64,000 nucleotides of DNA from Vibrio thalassae (lineage in GTDB: Bacteria; Pseudomonadota; Gammaproteobacteria; Enterobacterales; Vibrionaceae). The notes under the pieces were generated by a model. It did no database searches, had not been told where the DNA came from, and worked only from the letters and a program-made list of their open reading frames with translations. Within the stretch, counting starts at the first letter, position 1. The number at the start of each line of letters is the position of its first letter. A program made the translations under genes and the position numbers. This document shows, in pieces, positions 36,518 through 44,622 of this stretch. Where the stretch lies: NCBI RefSeq assembly GCF_900089835.1, contig NZ_OANU01000023.1, forward strand, positions 1 to 64,000, given 5' to 3'.

Positions 36518-36979
36518 TTACCTAGATAATTCAATCAGTGAGCGCCCCATGAGCCACTCGAGCTCTTTGTCACTGCCCTCGCCGTATTGAGACTCTACTA
36601 ACTTATACAGCCTACCGATTCCCTTAGACGCAAATTCATGAGAATTTTCAGAGGTAACGATGTGATGGAAAAGTAGTTTCAAAATGGCTAAGAACTCAGG
36701 GTTCTTCAGTGATTCAATCCAACTACTAGTGAATCCATCGATTCCCTTTTCGAACTCTAAATGCTCTACGAACATCTTAAAAATGCGTCCATCAAGCGCG
36801 GCAGTAAAGTCTGTTTTCTTGGGAAAATGGTGGCTAATGCCGGTTCTTGAAATACCTGTCTGTTGGCTCAAAGTAGTGTACGACATTTTGTCATATCCTA
36901 GGCGAATGATCTGATCAACGACCGCTTCCATTATCTTTTGGATCGTAATCTCCGTATCTTCTTTACTACGCTTTGGCAT
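36518..36979 (-). CDS. luxT: LuxT/SwrT-like TetR-family regulator
   Basis: 153 aa. TetR-type HTH (about 12-58: M-S-Y-T-T-L-S-Q-Q-T-G-I-S-R-T-G-I-S-H-H-F) preceded by M-P-K-R-S-K-E-D-T-E-I-T-I-Q. The length and the start match what I remember of LuxT of V. harveyi and SwrT of V. parahaemolyticus, regulators of bioluminescence, quorum sensing and swarming, normally beside the hut locus. The targets here are not shown. Confidence 0.82.
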   Translation of the reverse strand: MPKRSKEDTEITIQKIMEAVVDQIIRLGYDKMSYTTLSQQTGISRTGISHHFPKKTDFTAALDGRIFKMFVEHLEFEKGIDGFTSSWIESLKNPEFLAILKLLFHHIVTSENSHEFASKGIGRLYKLVESQYGEGSDKELEWLMGRSLIELSR

Positions 36980-37499
36980 CTTAAAGCTCTTCTCTCATCG
37001 TTGTGTGCGTTCACTGTATGCTATACCCTAATTAAAGCAGTACTCGGTATAGTTTTCTATTTATTACCGTATCGATTTATTAAAACTCAGTTTACGGCAC
37101 CTGAGGCAAACTATTTAGTAAACTCATGAAAACAAAGCATCTCATTGAGAATATTATAAAAAACAAATCATTAAGTAATAAGTTATAAAGTCTAACATTT
37201 CTATGATATTGATAAACTAGTCTGTACCACATCGTTTGTACGCAAGTCTCATTTATGAGAACTGGGTCACGTGAATGCACCATCACTTGCATAATAAAAA
37301 AATATTAAAAAGCAACAACTTATGGGAATTTAATATATCATCTGCAGTGTGATTAAACAAAAATAACTAACAGTTGAAAACTATTTTCGACACTGCCACA
37401 TCGAGAATTGATAACAGAATGCTGTGATCACGTATTTATTACTGGATACCTTATTTCCACAGTTATAGAATAAACCCAGATTTTGTAAGAGGTATCGTT
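36980..37499. other. 520-bp A/T-rich divergent control region
   Basis: No gene is visible. It separates luxT (minus) from the DUF406 gene (plus), so it should hold both promoters. Several A-T tracts occur, but no clear hairpin or long repeat. Nothing resembles a Qrr-type small RNA. Confidence 0.55.
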
Positions 37500-37799
37500 A
37501 TGTCAAACACATATGAAGAGCCGACTGTATGCGAAGCATGTGGTGTGGCTGGTGAAATGGGCTTTATCATCAAAGAAGGTGACGACGTCGCCGAAGTTCA
37601 ACTATTCAGCGACTCAAAAGCACAACTAGAAAGTGAATTTCAGAAATATGTAGAACTTGCTCAAACCGTGTGCAAAAACGTTGAGTTTGAAGTTTCACCT
37701 CTGGAAGAAAACTCAAAAGAGCTCACAGCACGCTTCAAATTTGAAGTCAGCGCAGAAAAGCTTATCTTCGAGCTAAAAACGCGCTCTCTAGCAAGATAA
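37500..37799 (+). CDS. YfcZ/YiiS (DUF406) family protein
   Basis: 99 aa. C-E-A-C-G-V-A-G-E-M-G-F-I near the start and the C-terminal S-A-E-K-L-I-F-E-L-K-T-R match the small DUF406 family (E. coli YfcZ ends A-E-M-L-I-F-Q-L). Cytoplasmic, function unknown. ATG behind AAGAGG, strong terminator after. Confidence 0.82.
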   Translation: MSNTYEEPTVCEACGVAGEMGFIIKEGDDVAEVQLFSDSKAQLESEFQKYVELAQTVCKNVEFEVSPLEENSKELTARFKFEVSAEKLIFELKTRSLAR

Positions 37800-37818
37800 C
37801 CAGCGCTAATCCTGTATC

Positions 37819-37843
37819 AAGCGAGCATCACTGCTCGCTTTTT
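37819..37843. terminator. Terminator between the DUF406 and DUF1496 genes
   Basis: AAGCGAGCA and TGCTCGCTT form a 9-bp stem with a TCAC loop, followed by TTTAA. It overlaps the 3' end of the convergent DUF1496 gene. Confidence 0.85.
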
Positions 37844-38118
37844 AATTGCTTCCATTTCAGTTGACCGTTCATTTCAAAATCCTGCTCTGCGACACACTGC
37901 AACACTACGCCTTCCACATTGATAACCGAACCTAGTGAATAAGCTTTGTCATTGTAGTAACAGACACGCTTGCCAAGCTTAGAGTCTGATAGCAGCACTG
38001 CCGCTCCCACATCCGCCCCTGGAGTGGTAATCGTTTTAGCTGACAAGGGCATAGCAGCGACCCACAATATCGCGGTCACAAGGCCCAGTGATTTATGTTG
38101 TTTTCTCTTTGTTTCCAT
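37828..38118 (-). CDS. DUF1496 family exported protein (YnjH-like)
   Basis: 96 aa with a signal peptide (cut near L-S-A-K). The core C-Y-Y-N-D-K-A-Y-S-L-G-S-V-I and V-E-G-V-V-L-Q-C matches DUF1496 (E. coli YnjH). Two Cys are likely to form a disulfide in the periplasm. Function unknown. Its start is 44 bp from the divergent repeat-protein gene. Confidence 0.8.
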   Translation of the reverse strand: METKRKQHKSLGLVTAILWVAAMPLSAKTITTPGADVGAAVLLSDSKLGKRVCYYNDKAYSLGSVINVEGVVLQCVAEQDFEMNGQLKWKQLKSEQ

Positions 38119-38162
38119 TGCAAACTACCTACGTCGCTCTGATTGTATGGTATCTCGTTATT

Positions 38163-38765
38163 ATGATTCGTTCTGTTGCTGCACTTGTCACAGCTTTACT
38201 TTTCTCTACGTTATGTTTCGCGCAAGATCTCGATCATCATAAATTACTTAACCATCTTGATAACTATGGCAACCTACATCTTAGGAATAAGCCGTATACA
38301 ACACTCCCTGATGGACTTGTGGTCAACGGTAACCTCAATGTCGCGAAGACCGCTATCAAAATGCTTCCGAATAAACTGGAAGTAAAAGGTAGCTTAGATG
38401 CCTCAGATAGTTTAGTTGAATTCATGCCAAGAGGAACCAAAATCACAGGATACGCCAACTTTATCGGCAGCCAACTCAAGGCTTGGCCAGCAGGAGTAGT
38501 TCCCGGCGGCTATATCAACCTCACGGACACGCCTATTACCAAATTACCAAATGGTATGTATGTCAAAGGCGACCTAAGTGTCATCCGCACTAAATTAACT
38601 GAACTCCCTAATGGCCTCGTCGTCGAAGGTAACCTGTATCTAGGTGGTTCGAAAATCACTACGTTTCCAAAAAAGCTCACAGTACAAGGAAACATCTATC
38701 TGGGCGGTAATACCATTACGCAGTGGCCAGAGGACTTAACCCTAGGTGGGGCCGTCGCTCGTTAA
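38163..38765 (+). CDS. Exported beta-repeat protein (about 20-residue leucine-rich-like repeats)
   Basis: 200 aa from ATG 38163. Signal peptide (cut near C-F-A-Q), then seven or so repeats of ~20 residues: L-P-D-G-L-V-V-N-G-N-L-N-V, L-P-N-K-L-E-V-K-G-S-L, W-P-A-G-V-V-P-G-G-Y-I, L-P-N-G-M-Y-V-K-G-D-L, L-P-N-G-L-V-V-E-G-N-L-Y-L and F-P-K-K-L-T-V-Q-G-N-I-Y-L. The pattern L-P-x-G-L-x-V-x-G-x-L-x-L-x-x-T-x-I predicts a beta-solenoid. One Cys, in the signal region, could suggest a lipoprotein, but no clear lipobox (C is followed by F-A-Q). Function unknown. Confidence 0.75.
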   Translation: MIRSVAALVTALLFSTLCFAQDLDHHKLLNHLDNYGNLHLRNKPYTTLPDGLVVNGNLNVAKTAIKMLPNKLEVKGSLDASDSLVEFMPRGTKITGYANFIGSQLKAWPAGVVPGGYINLTDTPITKLPNGMYVKGDLSVIRTKLTELPNGLVVEGNLYLGGSKITTFPKKLTVQGNIYLGGNTITQWPEDLTLGGAVAR

Positions 38766-38790
38766 AGTGTCACCGACCAACCCAAGCATA

Positions 38791-38825
38791 AAACCGGAAC
38801 AGTAAAAAAATCTGCTCCGGTTTTT
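38791..38825 (+). terminator. Terminator of the beta-repeat protein gene
   Basis: AAACCGGAACAG and CTGCTCCGGTTT pair with one mismatch, followed by a T-run (TTTTT). Confidence 0.85.
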
Positions 38826-38878
38826 GAAATGCTATCAAGTGTAAGCTTTTACTATCAAAACAATAGAGGCTTCACACC

Positions 38879-39097
38879 ATGACATTTTTCAATTTCGTTG
38901 CTAATTACTTTCAAGCCACCTATAAATATGAAGACAATGATAGTCTATTGGGTAGGCTATTTTACGTCTCACCAGCAGAGCGTGCCGAGCGACTGAATGA
39001 ACTCTTTAGTACCGACGCATTTTGGGGACTATCGTCGTTTGCTCAAACACAGAAGCAAGATTCCATTACTGAAAACCGGAACAACAAGACCGAATAA
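38879..39097 (+). CDS. Small protein encoded just before the sgrR-like gene
   Basis: 72 aa starting M-T-F-F-N-F-V-A-N-Y-F. Amphipathic, mildly acidic, with P-A-E-R-A-E-R-L-N-E-L-F in the middle and a polar tail. It ends 3 bp before the SgrR-like start, which suggests one transcript and possible translational coupling. No family recognised. Confidence 0.6.
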   Translation: MTFFNFVANYFQATYKYEDNDSLLGRLFYVSPAERAERLNELFSTDAFWGLSSFAQTQKQDSITENRNNKTE

Positions 39098-39100
39098 TCA

Positions 39101-40705
39101 ATGGCAGCAGATAAACGTAAACTTGAGCTCTACGAAAACCTTTTTAAACAATTAGGACCGGGTGAGCATTGTATTACCATTGGCACGATCGCCGACTATT
39201 TTCAATGCAGCGAACGACACTCGCGTACACTACTTAAGCAAATGCAAACCAAACAATGGCTATCTTGGAACCCAGCTAGAGGCAGGGGACTGAGAGGCAC
39301 ACTCGTCTGTTTACAAGAGCCAATTGATGCCTGTTACAAAGAGGTTGAACGCGCGACAGTAAAAGGCAACTACGACATGGCGCATAAGCTGATCGGCTTC
39401 AATGACCGTAATGTCGCAAGCGGACTTAAACAGTACCTAACACATGCGACTACGGCCAGCGAAGATACCATTTTTGCCCCATTTCACCGAACGCTCAGTT
39501 GGCTGCACCCCCACCACACGATGGAACGTACCGAACGCCATCTCATCCATGAAGTGTTCCAAACTCTGGTGAACCTCAAAGGATCCGAGTTAACTGGTGG
39601 CATTTCTCATGCGTGGGAAAGTGATGATAACAAAACTCTGTGGACCTTTTATTTGCGCAGTGGTGTATTCTTCCATGATCAATCTCCAGTCACCACCAGT
39701 GATGTAGTAGAGAGCTTAAAAGCGCTGACGGTTTCCCCTTACTGGCGCGCCCTGTATGATCACATCGCCGACATTAATAGCCATACCGCTAACCAAATTC
39801 AGATTACACTCAAGCACTCTGACCCACACCTACCTAAGCTACTTAGTCGGGCGGAAGCGTCCATTATGCCTAAGCAATTTATCTATCGCGCCGAAAGACA
39901 TTTCAAACCGATAGGTTCTGGTCCTTTCGTCGTGGAAGTCAGTTCTGAGAAACTGCTTCGCTTAAAACGCAATCCTACTTTTAGCGGCCAATCCGCTTTG
40001 GTCGAACATATCGAACTTTGGATTCACAAGGAGTGGGCTGAGGATAAGAAGTGCGCTGAAAACTTCTTCTTCCTGAGTGATGAGCAAGTCCAATACACTG
40101 CAGCCACCTCAGATATTGGCTACTTTTTCCTGCTCATCAACAACAAAAGCCTACAGAATGAATGCTTTCAGAACAGTTTAGAACGGCTATTCAACGGTCA
40201 ATTAGACGCCCCTATTCCCTGCGATAGGCATATCGATTTTTGTTTTGAAAACAACAACGAAAACCGTTGGTTTTCACGCAAGCTGACTAGTGCACTCAAA
40301 CAACAAGGAATAACTTCAGTAGGTACCCAAGTTGTCTATGGTCACCCTGCGGCGAAACAAGACTTGGCCATTGGTGGTATCCGTTTAGAAGGCGACAGAA
40401 CCACCAGCCTATTGGCGTTTTTTAAACTCTACCCCTACTGGCAGGCAAACCTGACTTGGAAGCAACAAGACCATTTGAAGCAAACTCTGTCAGTCGTGCG
40501 CTCTGAAGTAGACACATCAAAGCAGAAGCAAACTATCGATGAATTGCTAACTTGGCTACACAACAACCGTGTGTTGACCATTATTCGTTCGGAAGACCTC
40601 TCATTGAGTATCCCTTCACGTATTCGAGGCGTGGAAATCAACTCTATTGGCTGGTGTGACTTTTCCAAACTTTGGATCAAGCAGAGAATGACGCCGTCTC
40701 ACTAG
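39101..40705 (+). CDS. SgrR-family transcriptional regulator
   Basis: 534 aa. An N-terminal HTH (about 1-110: F-Q-C-S-E-R-H-S-R-T-L-L-K-Q-M and W-L-S-W-N-P-A-R-G-R-G) followed by a solute-binding family 5 domain (about 150-450: W-E-S-D-D-N-K-T-L-W-T-F-Y-L-R-S-G-V-F-F). E. coli SgrR (551 aa) activates the sgrS small RNA under sugar-phosphate stress. No sgrS or setA is next to it here, so its targets may differ. Confidence 0.85.
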   Translation: MAADKRKLELYENLFKQLGPGEHCITIGTIADYFQCSERHSRTLLKQMQTKQWLSWNPARGRGLRGTLVCLQEPIDACYKEVERATVKGNYDMAHKLIGFNDRNVASGLKQYLTHATTASEDTIFAPFHRTLSWLHPHHTMERTERHLIHEVFQTLVNLKGSELTGGISHAWESDDNKTLWTFYLRSGVFFHDQSPVTTSDVVESLKALTVSPYWRALYDHIADINSHTANQIQITLKHSDPHLPKLLSRAEASIMPKQFIYRAERHFKPIGSGPFVVEVSSEKLLRLKRNPTFSGQSALVEHIELWIHKEWAEDKKCAENFFFLSDEQVQYTAATSDIGYFFLLINNKSLQNECFQNSLERLFNGQLDAPIPCDRHIDFCFENNNENRWFSRKLTSALKQQGITSVGTQVVYGHPAAKQDLAIGGIRLEGDRTTSLLAFFKLYPYWQANLTWKQQDHLKQTLSVVRSEVDTSKQKQTIDELLTWLHNNRVLTIIRSEDLSLSIPSRIRGVEINSIGWCDFSKLWIKQRMTPSH

Positions 40706-40723
40706 ACTATGTGTCACTCTTAC

Positions 40724-41623
40724 TTAGAAGTAGTGAGAAATAGCTAAATATCGAGTTCGAATATGCTCGATCAATAGCCTTACTTTGTTTGGTGGCTGTC
40801 GAGTAAATGGATAGACCGCATAAATGCCCAAACGCTTACCCACTTGATCTGGGAAAATATCCACCAACTGACCGTTGCGTATGTCATGATACACCAAGCA
40901 ACGTGGAACATAAGCGATACCATGTCCACCTAATGCTGCCTTACGCAATGCTGTGGCATTGTCAGTAGAGAATGAGCCCGAAACTCGGACGATATAATTG
41001 CCTTTATTGGCCTTAAACTCCCACTCTGATGCTCCAGTGGTTTGATAAGCATATTGCAGGCAATTGTGCTGCGTCAGATCCTCGGGGTTAAGCGGTTTAC
41101 TGTTTTTCGCAATATAGGAAGGTGAAGCACAAACCACCCACTGAGAGTCCAAGATATGACGCGCTATTAGACTTGAATCCTCTAGATATCCAGTGCGAAT
41201 AACAAGATCAAACCCGCCATCAACCAGATCGACAAATCGATTATCCAGCGACATATCGACAGTGAGCCCCGGATGCATATTACAAAACTCGGCCACGGCA
41301 TCTGCTAAAATCAAATCACCCGAGATAGACGGCACGGACATTTTAATATGACCGCTAATATTCTCCCCAAAACCTGACACAGACTCCATTGCCTCTTGGG
41401 TGGCTTGCTTCACATTTTTCGCACCATGCACCAGTGCTTTACCCGCCTCAGTCAGCGTTAATTTACGCGTTGTTCGATATAATAATTGAACCCCAAGCTC
41501 TTGCTCCAAACGTGCAATTCTTTTACTAACTACTGAATTTGTAAGGTTATTTTGTTCTGCCACTCGGCTAAAAGCGCCTGTTTCTACCACTTGGTAAAAC
41601 AGAATTAAGTCATCTGCTCGCAT
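40724..41623 (-). CDS. LysR-family transcriptional regulator (divergent to the lactate operon)
   Basis: 299 aa from ATG 41623 (a TTG one codon earlier is not needed). HTH at about 3-60 (V-V-E-T-G-A-F-S-R-V-A-E-Q-N-N-L-T-N-S-V-V-S) and a LysR effector domain. 113 bp from divergent lutA, so likely a regulator of lactate use. This differs from the usual LutR/LldR GntR-type regulators. Confidence 0.85.
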   Translation of the reverse strand: MRADDLILFYQVVETGAFSRVAEQNNLTNSVVSKRIARLEQELGVQLLYRTTRKLTLTEAGKALVHGAKNVKQATQEAMESVSGFGENISGHIKMSVPSISGDLILADAVAEFCNMHPGLTVDMSLDNRFVDLVDGGFDLVIRTGYLEDSSLIARHILDSQWVVCASPSYIAKNSKPLNPEDLTQHNCLQYAYQTTGASEWEFKANKGNYIVRVSGSFSTDNATALRKAALGGHGIAYVPRCLVYHDIRNGQLVDIFPDQVGKRLGIYAVYPFTRQPPNKVRLLIEHIRTRYLAISHYF

Positions 41624-41736
41624 CAAATTATGTCATTTTTGGAAATAATCATTTTCATTATTTCTCTATATCAATAAAAAAGAAAGGGATAAATTTACTT
41701 TAAGTCAACAGCATTATTACAAAAGCAAGCAAAACA

Positions 41737-42495
41737 ATGAGAATCTATCCATCAAAACCGAGTAAAGTTTATTTTTATGCCACTTGTCTCGTCGATATGT
41801 TTGACCCTGATGCGGGTCTTGACGCTATGGCCCTGCTAACGCAGCAAGGTATCGATGTCGTGTTTGTTGAAAAGCAAACTTGTTGTGGTCAGCCAGCCTA
41901 CACCTCAGGCTATGAAAGTGAAGCCAAGCAGGTCGCACAAAGTCAAATGGATTTATTCTCAGAAAACATTCCTGTCATTGTCTTATCTGGCTCATGTGGT
42001 GGGATGATGCATCACCATTATCGTCGATTATTCAAAGGCGATAGTAACCAAGCTCAAGTGGATAGCTTCTGTGACCGCGTTTTTGAACTTACTGAGTTCT
42101 TAGTAAACGTATGCCGAGTGAGGCTCGATGACAAAGGTCAGCCAACAAGCGTTGTCATGCATACTTCTTGCGCAGCTAGGCGTGAAATGAACGTCCACGT
42201 TACCGCCACGGAATTGCTAAGCCAACTGACCAATGTCGAGCTGAGAATGCAAGACTACGAGAGCGAGTGTTGCGGCTTTGGTGGCAGCTTTTCCGTCAGG
42301 CATCCTAATATTTCCCAAGCGATGGTTGAAGACAAAACTCGACACATCGAAGCAACAGCATCCGATACTTTGGTCAGTGCTGATTGGGGGTGCTTACTCA
42401 ATATTAATGGTGCTTTTGAATATCAGGGCAAGGCCATCAAAGGTCGTCATTTAGCCTCATTCTTGCTAGAACGTACCCAAGGAGAATCCCTATGA
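41737..42495 (+). CDS. lutA: LutA/LldE lactate utilisation Fe-S protein
   Basis: 252 aa with two cysteine-rich CCG domains: K-Q-T-C-C-G-Q-P-A-Y near residue 47 and E-S-E-C-C-G-F-G-G-S-F near 181. It is part of the LutABC (LldEFG) complex that oxidises L-lactate to pyruvate. ATGA overlap with lutB. Confidence 0.92.
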   Translation: MRIYPSKPSKVYFYATCLVDMFDPDAGLDAMALLTQQGIDVVFVEKQTCCGQPAYTSGYESEAKQVAQSQMDLFSENIPVIVLSGSCGGMMHHHYRRLFKGDSNQAQVDSFCDRVFELTEFLVNVCRVRLDDKGQPTSVVMHTSCAARREMNVHVTATELLSQLTNVELRMQDYESECCGFGGSFSVRHPNISQAMVEDKTRHIEATASDTLVSADWGCLLNINGAFEYQGKAIKGRHLASFLLERTQGESL

Positions 42496-43925
42496 GTCAG
42501 ACTCCTGAACTATTTCACGCCCTAGCAAAAGAGGCGCTAGCCGATAAGCAGCTTAGAGCTAATTTCCGAGGCGCAATGGACTACCTGCGCGATAAACGTA
42601 AAACCGCTTTCTCTGATTTGGATGAAGAGAAGCAGACTCGGGACTTAGCTGAAACAATACGTCAGCGCTGTCTTAGCAAGCTTCCGGAGCTGCTCGAACA
42701 ACTGGAGTTCAACTGTTATCGAAATGGTATCCAAGTTCATTGGGCAGAAAATCCAGAGCAAGCGAATGCGATCATCGCCTCGATTGTTTGCGAGCATGAC
42801 GCCAAAAGCATCATCAAAGGTAAGTCTATGGTCAGTGAAGAGATCGAGATGAACCATGTGATGGCAAAACTGGGTATCGAATGTCTTGAAAGCGACATGG
42901 GTGAGTACATAGTGCAACTTGATGGTGACAAACCGTCGCACATCATCATGCCAGCTATCCATAAGAATAAGCAGGAAGTTAGCGACACATTCGAAGCAAA
43001 TCTTGACGGTTTTACTCCGACCACCGACGTTGATAGCCTGATTCAGACCGGGCGCACTCGCTTGCGACAAAAGTTCTATGACGCCGACATCGGTTTATCG
43101 GGCGTGAACTTTGCCGTAGCCGAAACGGGAACGCTGTGTTTGGTAGAAAATGAAGGCAATGGCAGGATGTCCACCACAGTACCTAACGTCCACATCGCGA
43201 TTACCGGTATCGAAAAAGTCGTTGAATACCTCGCTGACGTGCCGCCTTTGTATAGCGCGTTGACTCGCTCTGCCACTGGGCAGGCAATTACAACTTACTT
43301 CAACATGATCAGCTCTCCGCGTAAAGCAGGAGAGAAAGACGGGCCTCAACAAGTCCATTTGATTCTGCTCGACAACGGCCGTAGCCAAGCCTTCCAAGAT
43401 GAAGAGCTACGCAAAACGTTGCAATGTATTCGTTGCGGCGCATGCATGAATCACTGCCCTGTTTATACCAAGATTGGTGGCCACGCCTATGGCACCGTTT
43501 ACCCCGGTCCAATTGGCAAGATCCTTTCTCCTCACCTATTGGGAATCGATAAAACTAAAGATCTGGTGACGGCTTCAAGTTTATGTGGCGCGTGTGGCGA
43601 AGTGTGTCCAGTACGAATTCCTATTCCAGACATGCTGCTGCGCCTTCGCAAAGAAGCAAAAAATAAAGCGAGTAAAAATAACCTAGAACTCAACGGACAG
43701 AACGCAGCGCACAGTAAACTGGAGTCTGCGGCGATGAAAGGGTTTGCTTTAGCCGCAAGTTCATCCCATCTCTACCATGCAGGGACATTTATGGCGACAA
43801 AACTGCAGAGCTTAATTCCAAATAAACTGGGTGCATGGACGCAATGTCGAACCAGCCCTAAGCCTGCCAAGAAAACACTACATCAAATTATGGTTGAGAA
43901 AAATAACACTGAGCCTAAGAAGTAA
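42492..43925 (+). CDS. lutB: LutB/LldF lactate utilisation Fe-S protein
   Basis: 477 aa. LUD domain in the first ~300 residues (S-G-V-N-F-A-V-A-E-T-G-T-L, then N-E-G-N-G-R), then a two-cluster ferredoxin region: C-I-R-C-G-A-C-M-N-H-C-P-V-Y and C-G-A-C-G-E-V-C-P-V-R-I-P. Electron-transfer subunit of the lactate-oxidising complex. 8 bp before lutC. Confidence 0.92.
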   Translation: MSQTPELFHALAKEALADKQLRANFRGAMDYLRDKRKTAFSDLDEEKQTRDLAETIRQRCLSKLPELLEQLEFNCYRNGIQVHWAENPEQANAIIASIVCEHDAKSIIKGKSMVSEEIEMNHVMAKLGIECLESDMGEYIVQLDGDKPSHIIMPAIHKNKQEVSDTFEANLDGFTPTTDVDSLIQTGRTRLRQKFYDADIGLSGVNFAVAETGTLCLVENEGNGRMSTTVPNVHIAITGIEKVVEYLADVPPLYSALTRSATGQAITTYFNMISSPRKAGEKDGPQQVHLILLDNGRSQAFQDEELRKTLQCIRCGACMNHCPVYTKIGGHAYGTVYPGPIGKILSPHLLGIDKTKDLVTASSLCGACGEVCPVRIPIPDMLLRLRKEAKNKASKNNLELNGQNAAHSKLESAAMKGFALAASSSHLYHAGTFMATKLQSLIPNKLGAWTQCRTSPKPAKKTLHQIMVEKNNTEPKK

Positions 43926-43933
43926 CAGAGGAC

Positions 43934-44605
43934 ATGAGCATGAATACCAGACTTGCGAAAGATAACATTCTTGGGCGTCTAAAACAGGCCAAGCGAACCC
44001 CAAAAACAGCCGAAGAGATGGCGTTTTTTCCTTGGGGCAGTCATCCAGATATTACCGCAGATGATAAAGCCCAGCGCTTCTTTGACATGATGACAGCAAA
44101 CCACGCCGACGTCCGTATTATCACCAGAGCGATATTAAGCCCGACTTTACAATCCGTTATGGAACAATATCAGTTTCACAACATCGCAATTGGCACGGCA
44201 GGTGAATACATTAACGATTTCGAAATCGCCACCAGCACACGAAACGTCACCATGTTTGATAAAAACATTGAGCAATGGAAATCTGAACTGTTTAACGATA
44301 TTGATGCAGGTATCACACACTCTCTTGGCGGTATTGCCGATACTGGAGCTTTAGTACTTTGGCCTACAGAGCATGAACCTAGAACACTCTCTTTAGTACC
44401 ACCAAGCCACATTGCTGTCGTCAAAAAATCAGCACTGTATGGTCATTTTTTACAAGTGATGCAGGATAACAACTGGAATCATTACATGCCGACAAATGCG
44501 CTATTAATATCCGGCCCTTCGAAAACTGCGGATATTCAACAAACGCTCGCCTATGGTGCACACGGACCCAGCCAGCTGATCGTGCTATTACTGGAAGACG
44601 AATAA
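43934..44605 (+). CDS. lutC: LutC/LldG lactate utilisation protein
   Basis: 223 aa LUD-domain protein: I-G-T-A-G-E-Y, G-G-I-A-D-T-G-A-L-V-L-W-P and S-G-P-S-K-T-A-D-I-Q-Q-T-L-A-Y-G-A-H-G-P. Third member of LutABC. ATG 43934 behind AGAGG; an ATG two codons later is an alternative. 17 bp before the dehydrogenase gene. Confidence 0.9.
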   Translation: MSMNTRLAKDNILGRLKQAKRTPKTAEEMAFFPWGSHPDITADDKAQRFFDMMTANHADVRIITRAILSPTLQSVMEQYQFHNIAIGTAGEYINDFEIATSTRNVTMFDKNIEQWKSELFNDIDAGITHSLGGIADTGALVLWPTEHEPRTLSLVPPSHIAVVKKSALYGHFLQVMQDNNWNHYMPTNALLISGPSKTADIQQTLAYGAHGPSQLIVLLLEDE

Positions 44606-44622
44606 AAGGAAAGGACACTGGA

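Noticed and set aside
36980..37499. Quorum-sensing Qrr small RNA near luxT
   Set aside because: No sequence resembling the conserved Qrr core or its sigma-54 promoter could be found.
42645..43070. 141-aa minus-strand ORF opposite lutB
   Set aside because: Antisense to a well-supported gene, no motif.
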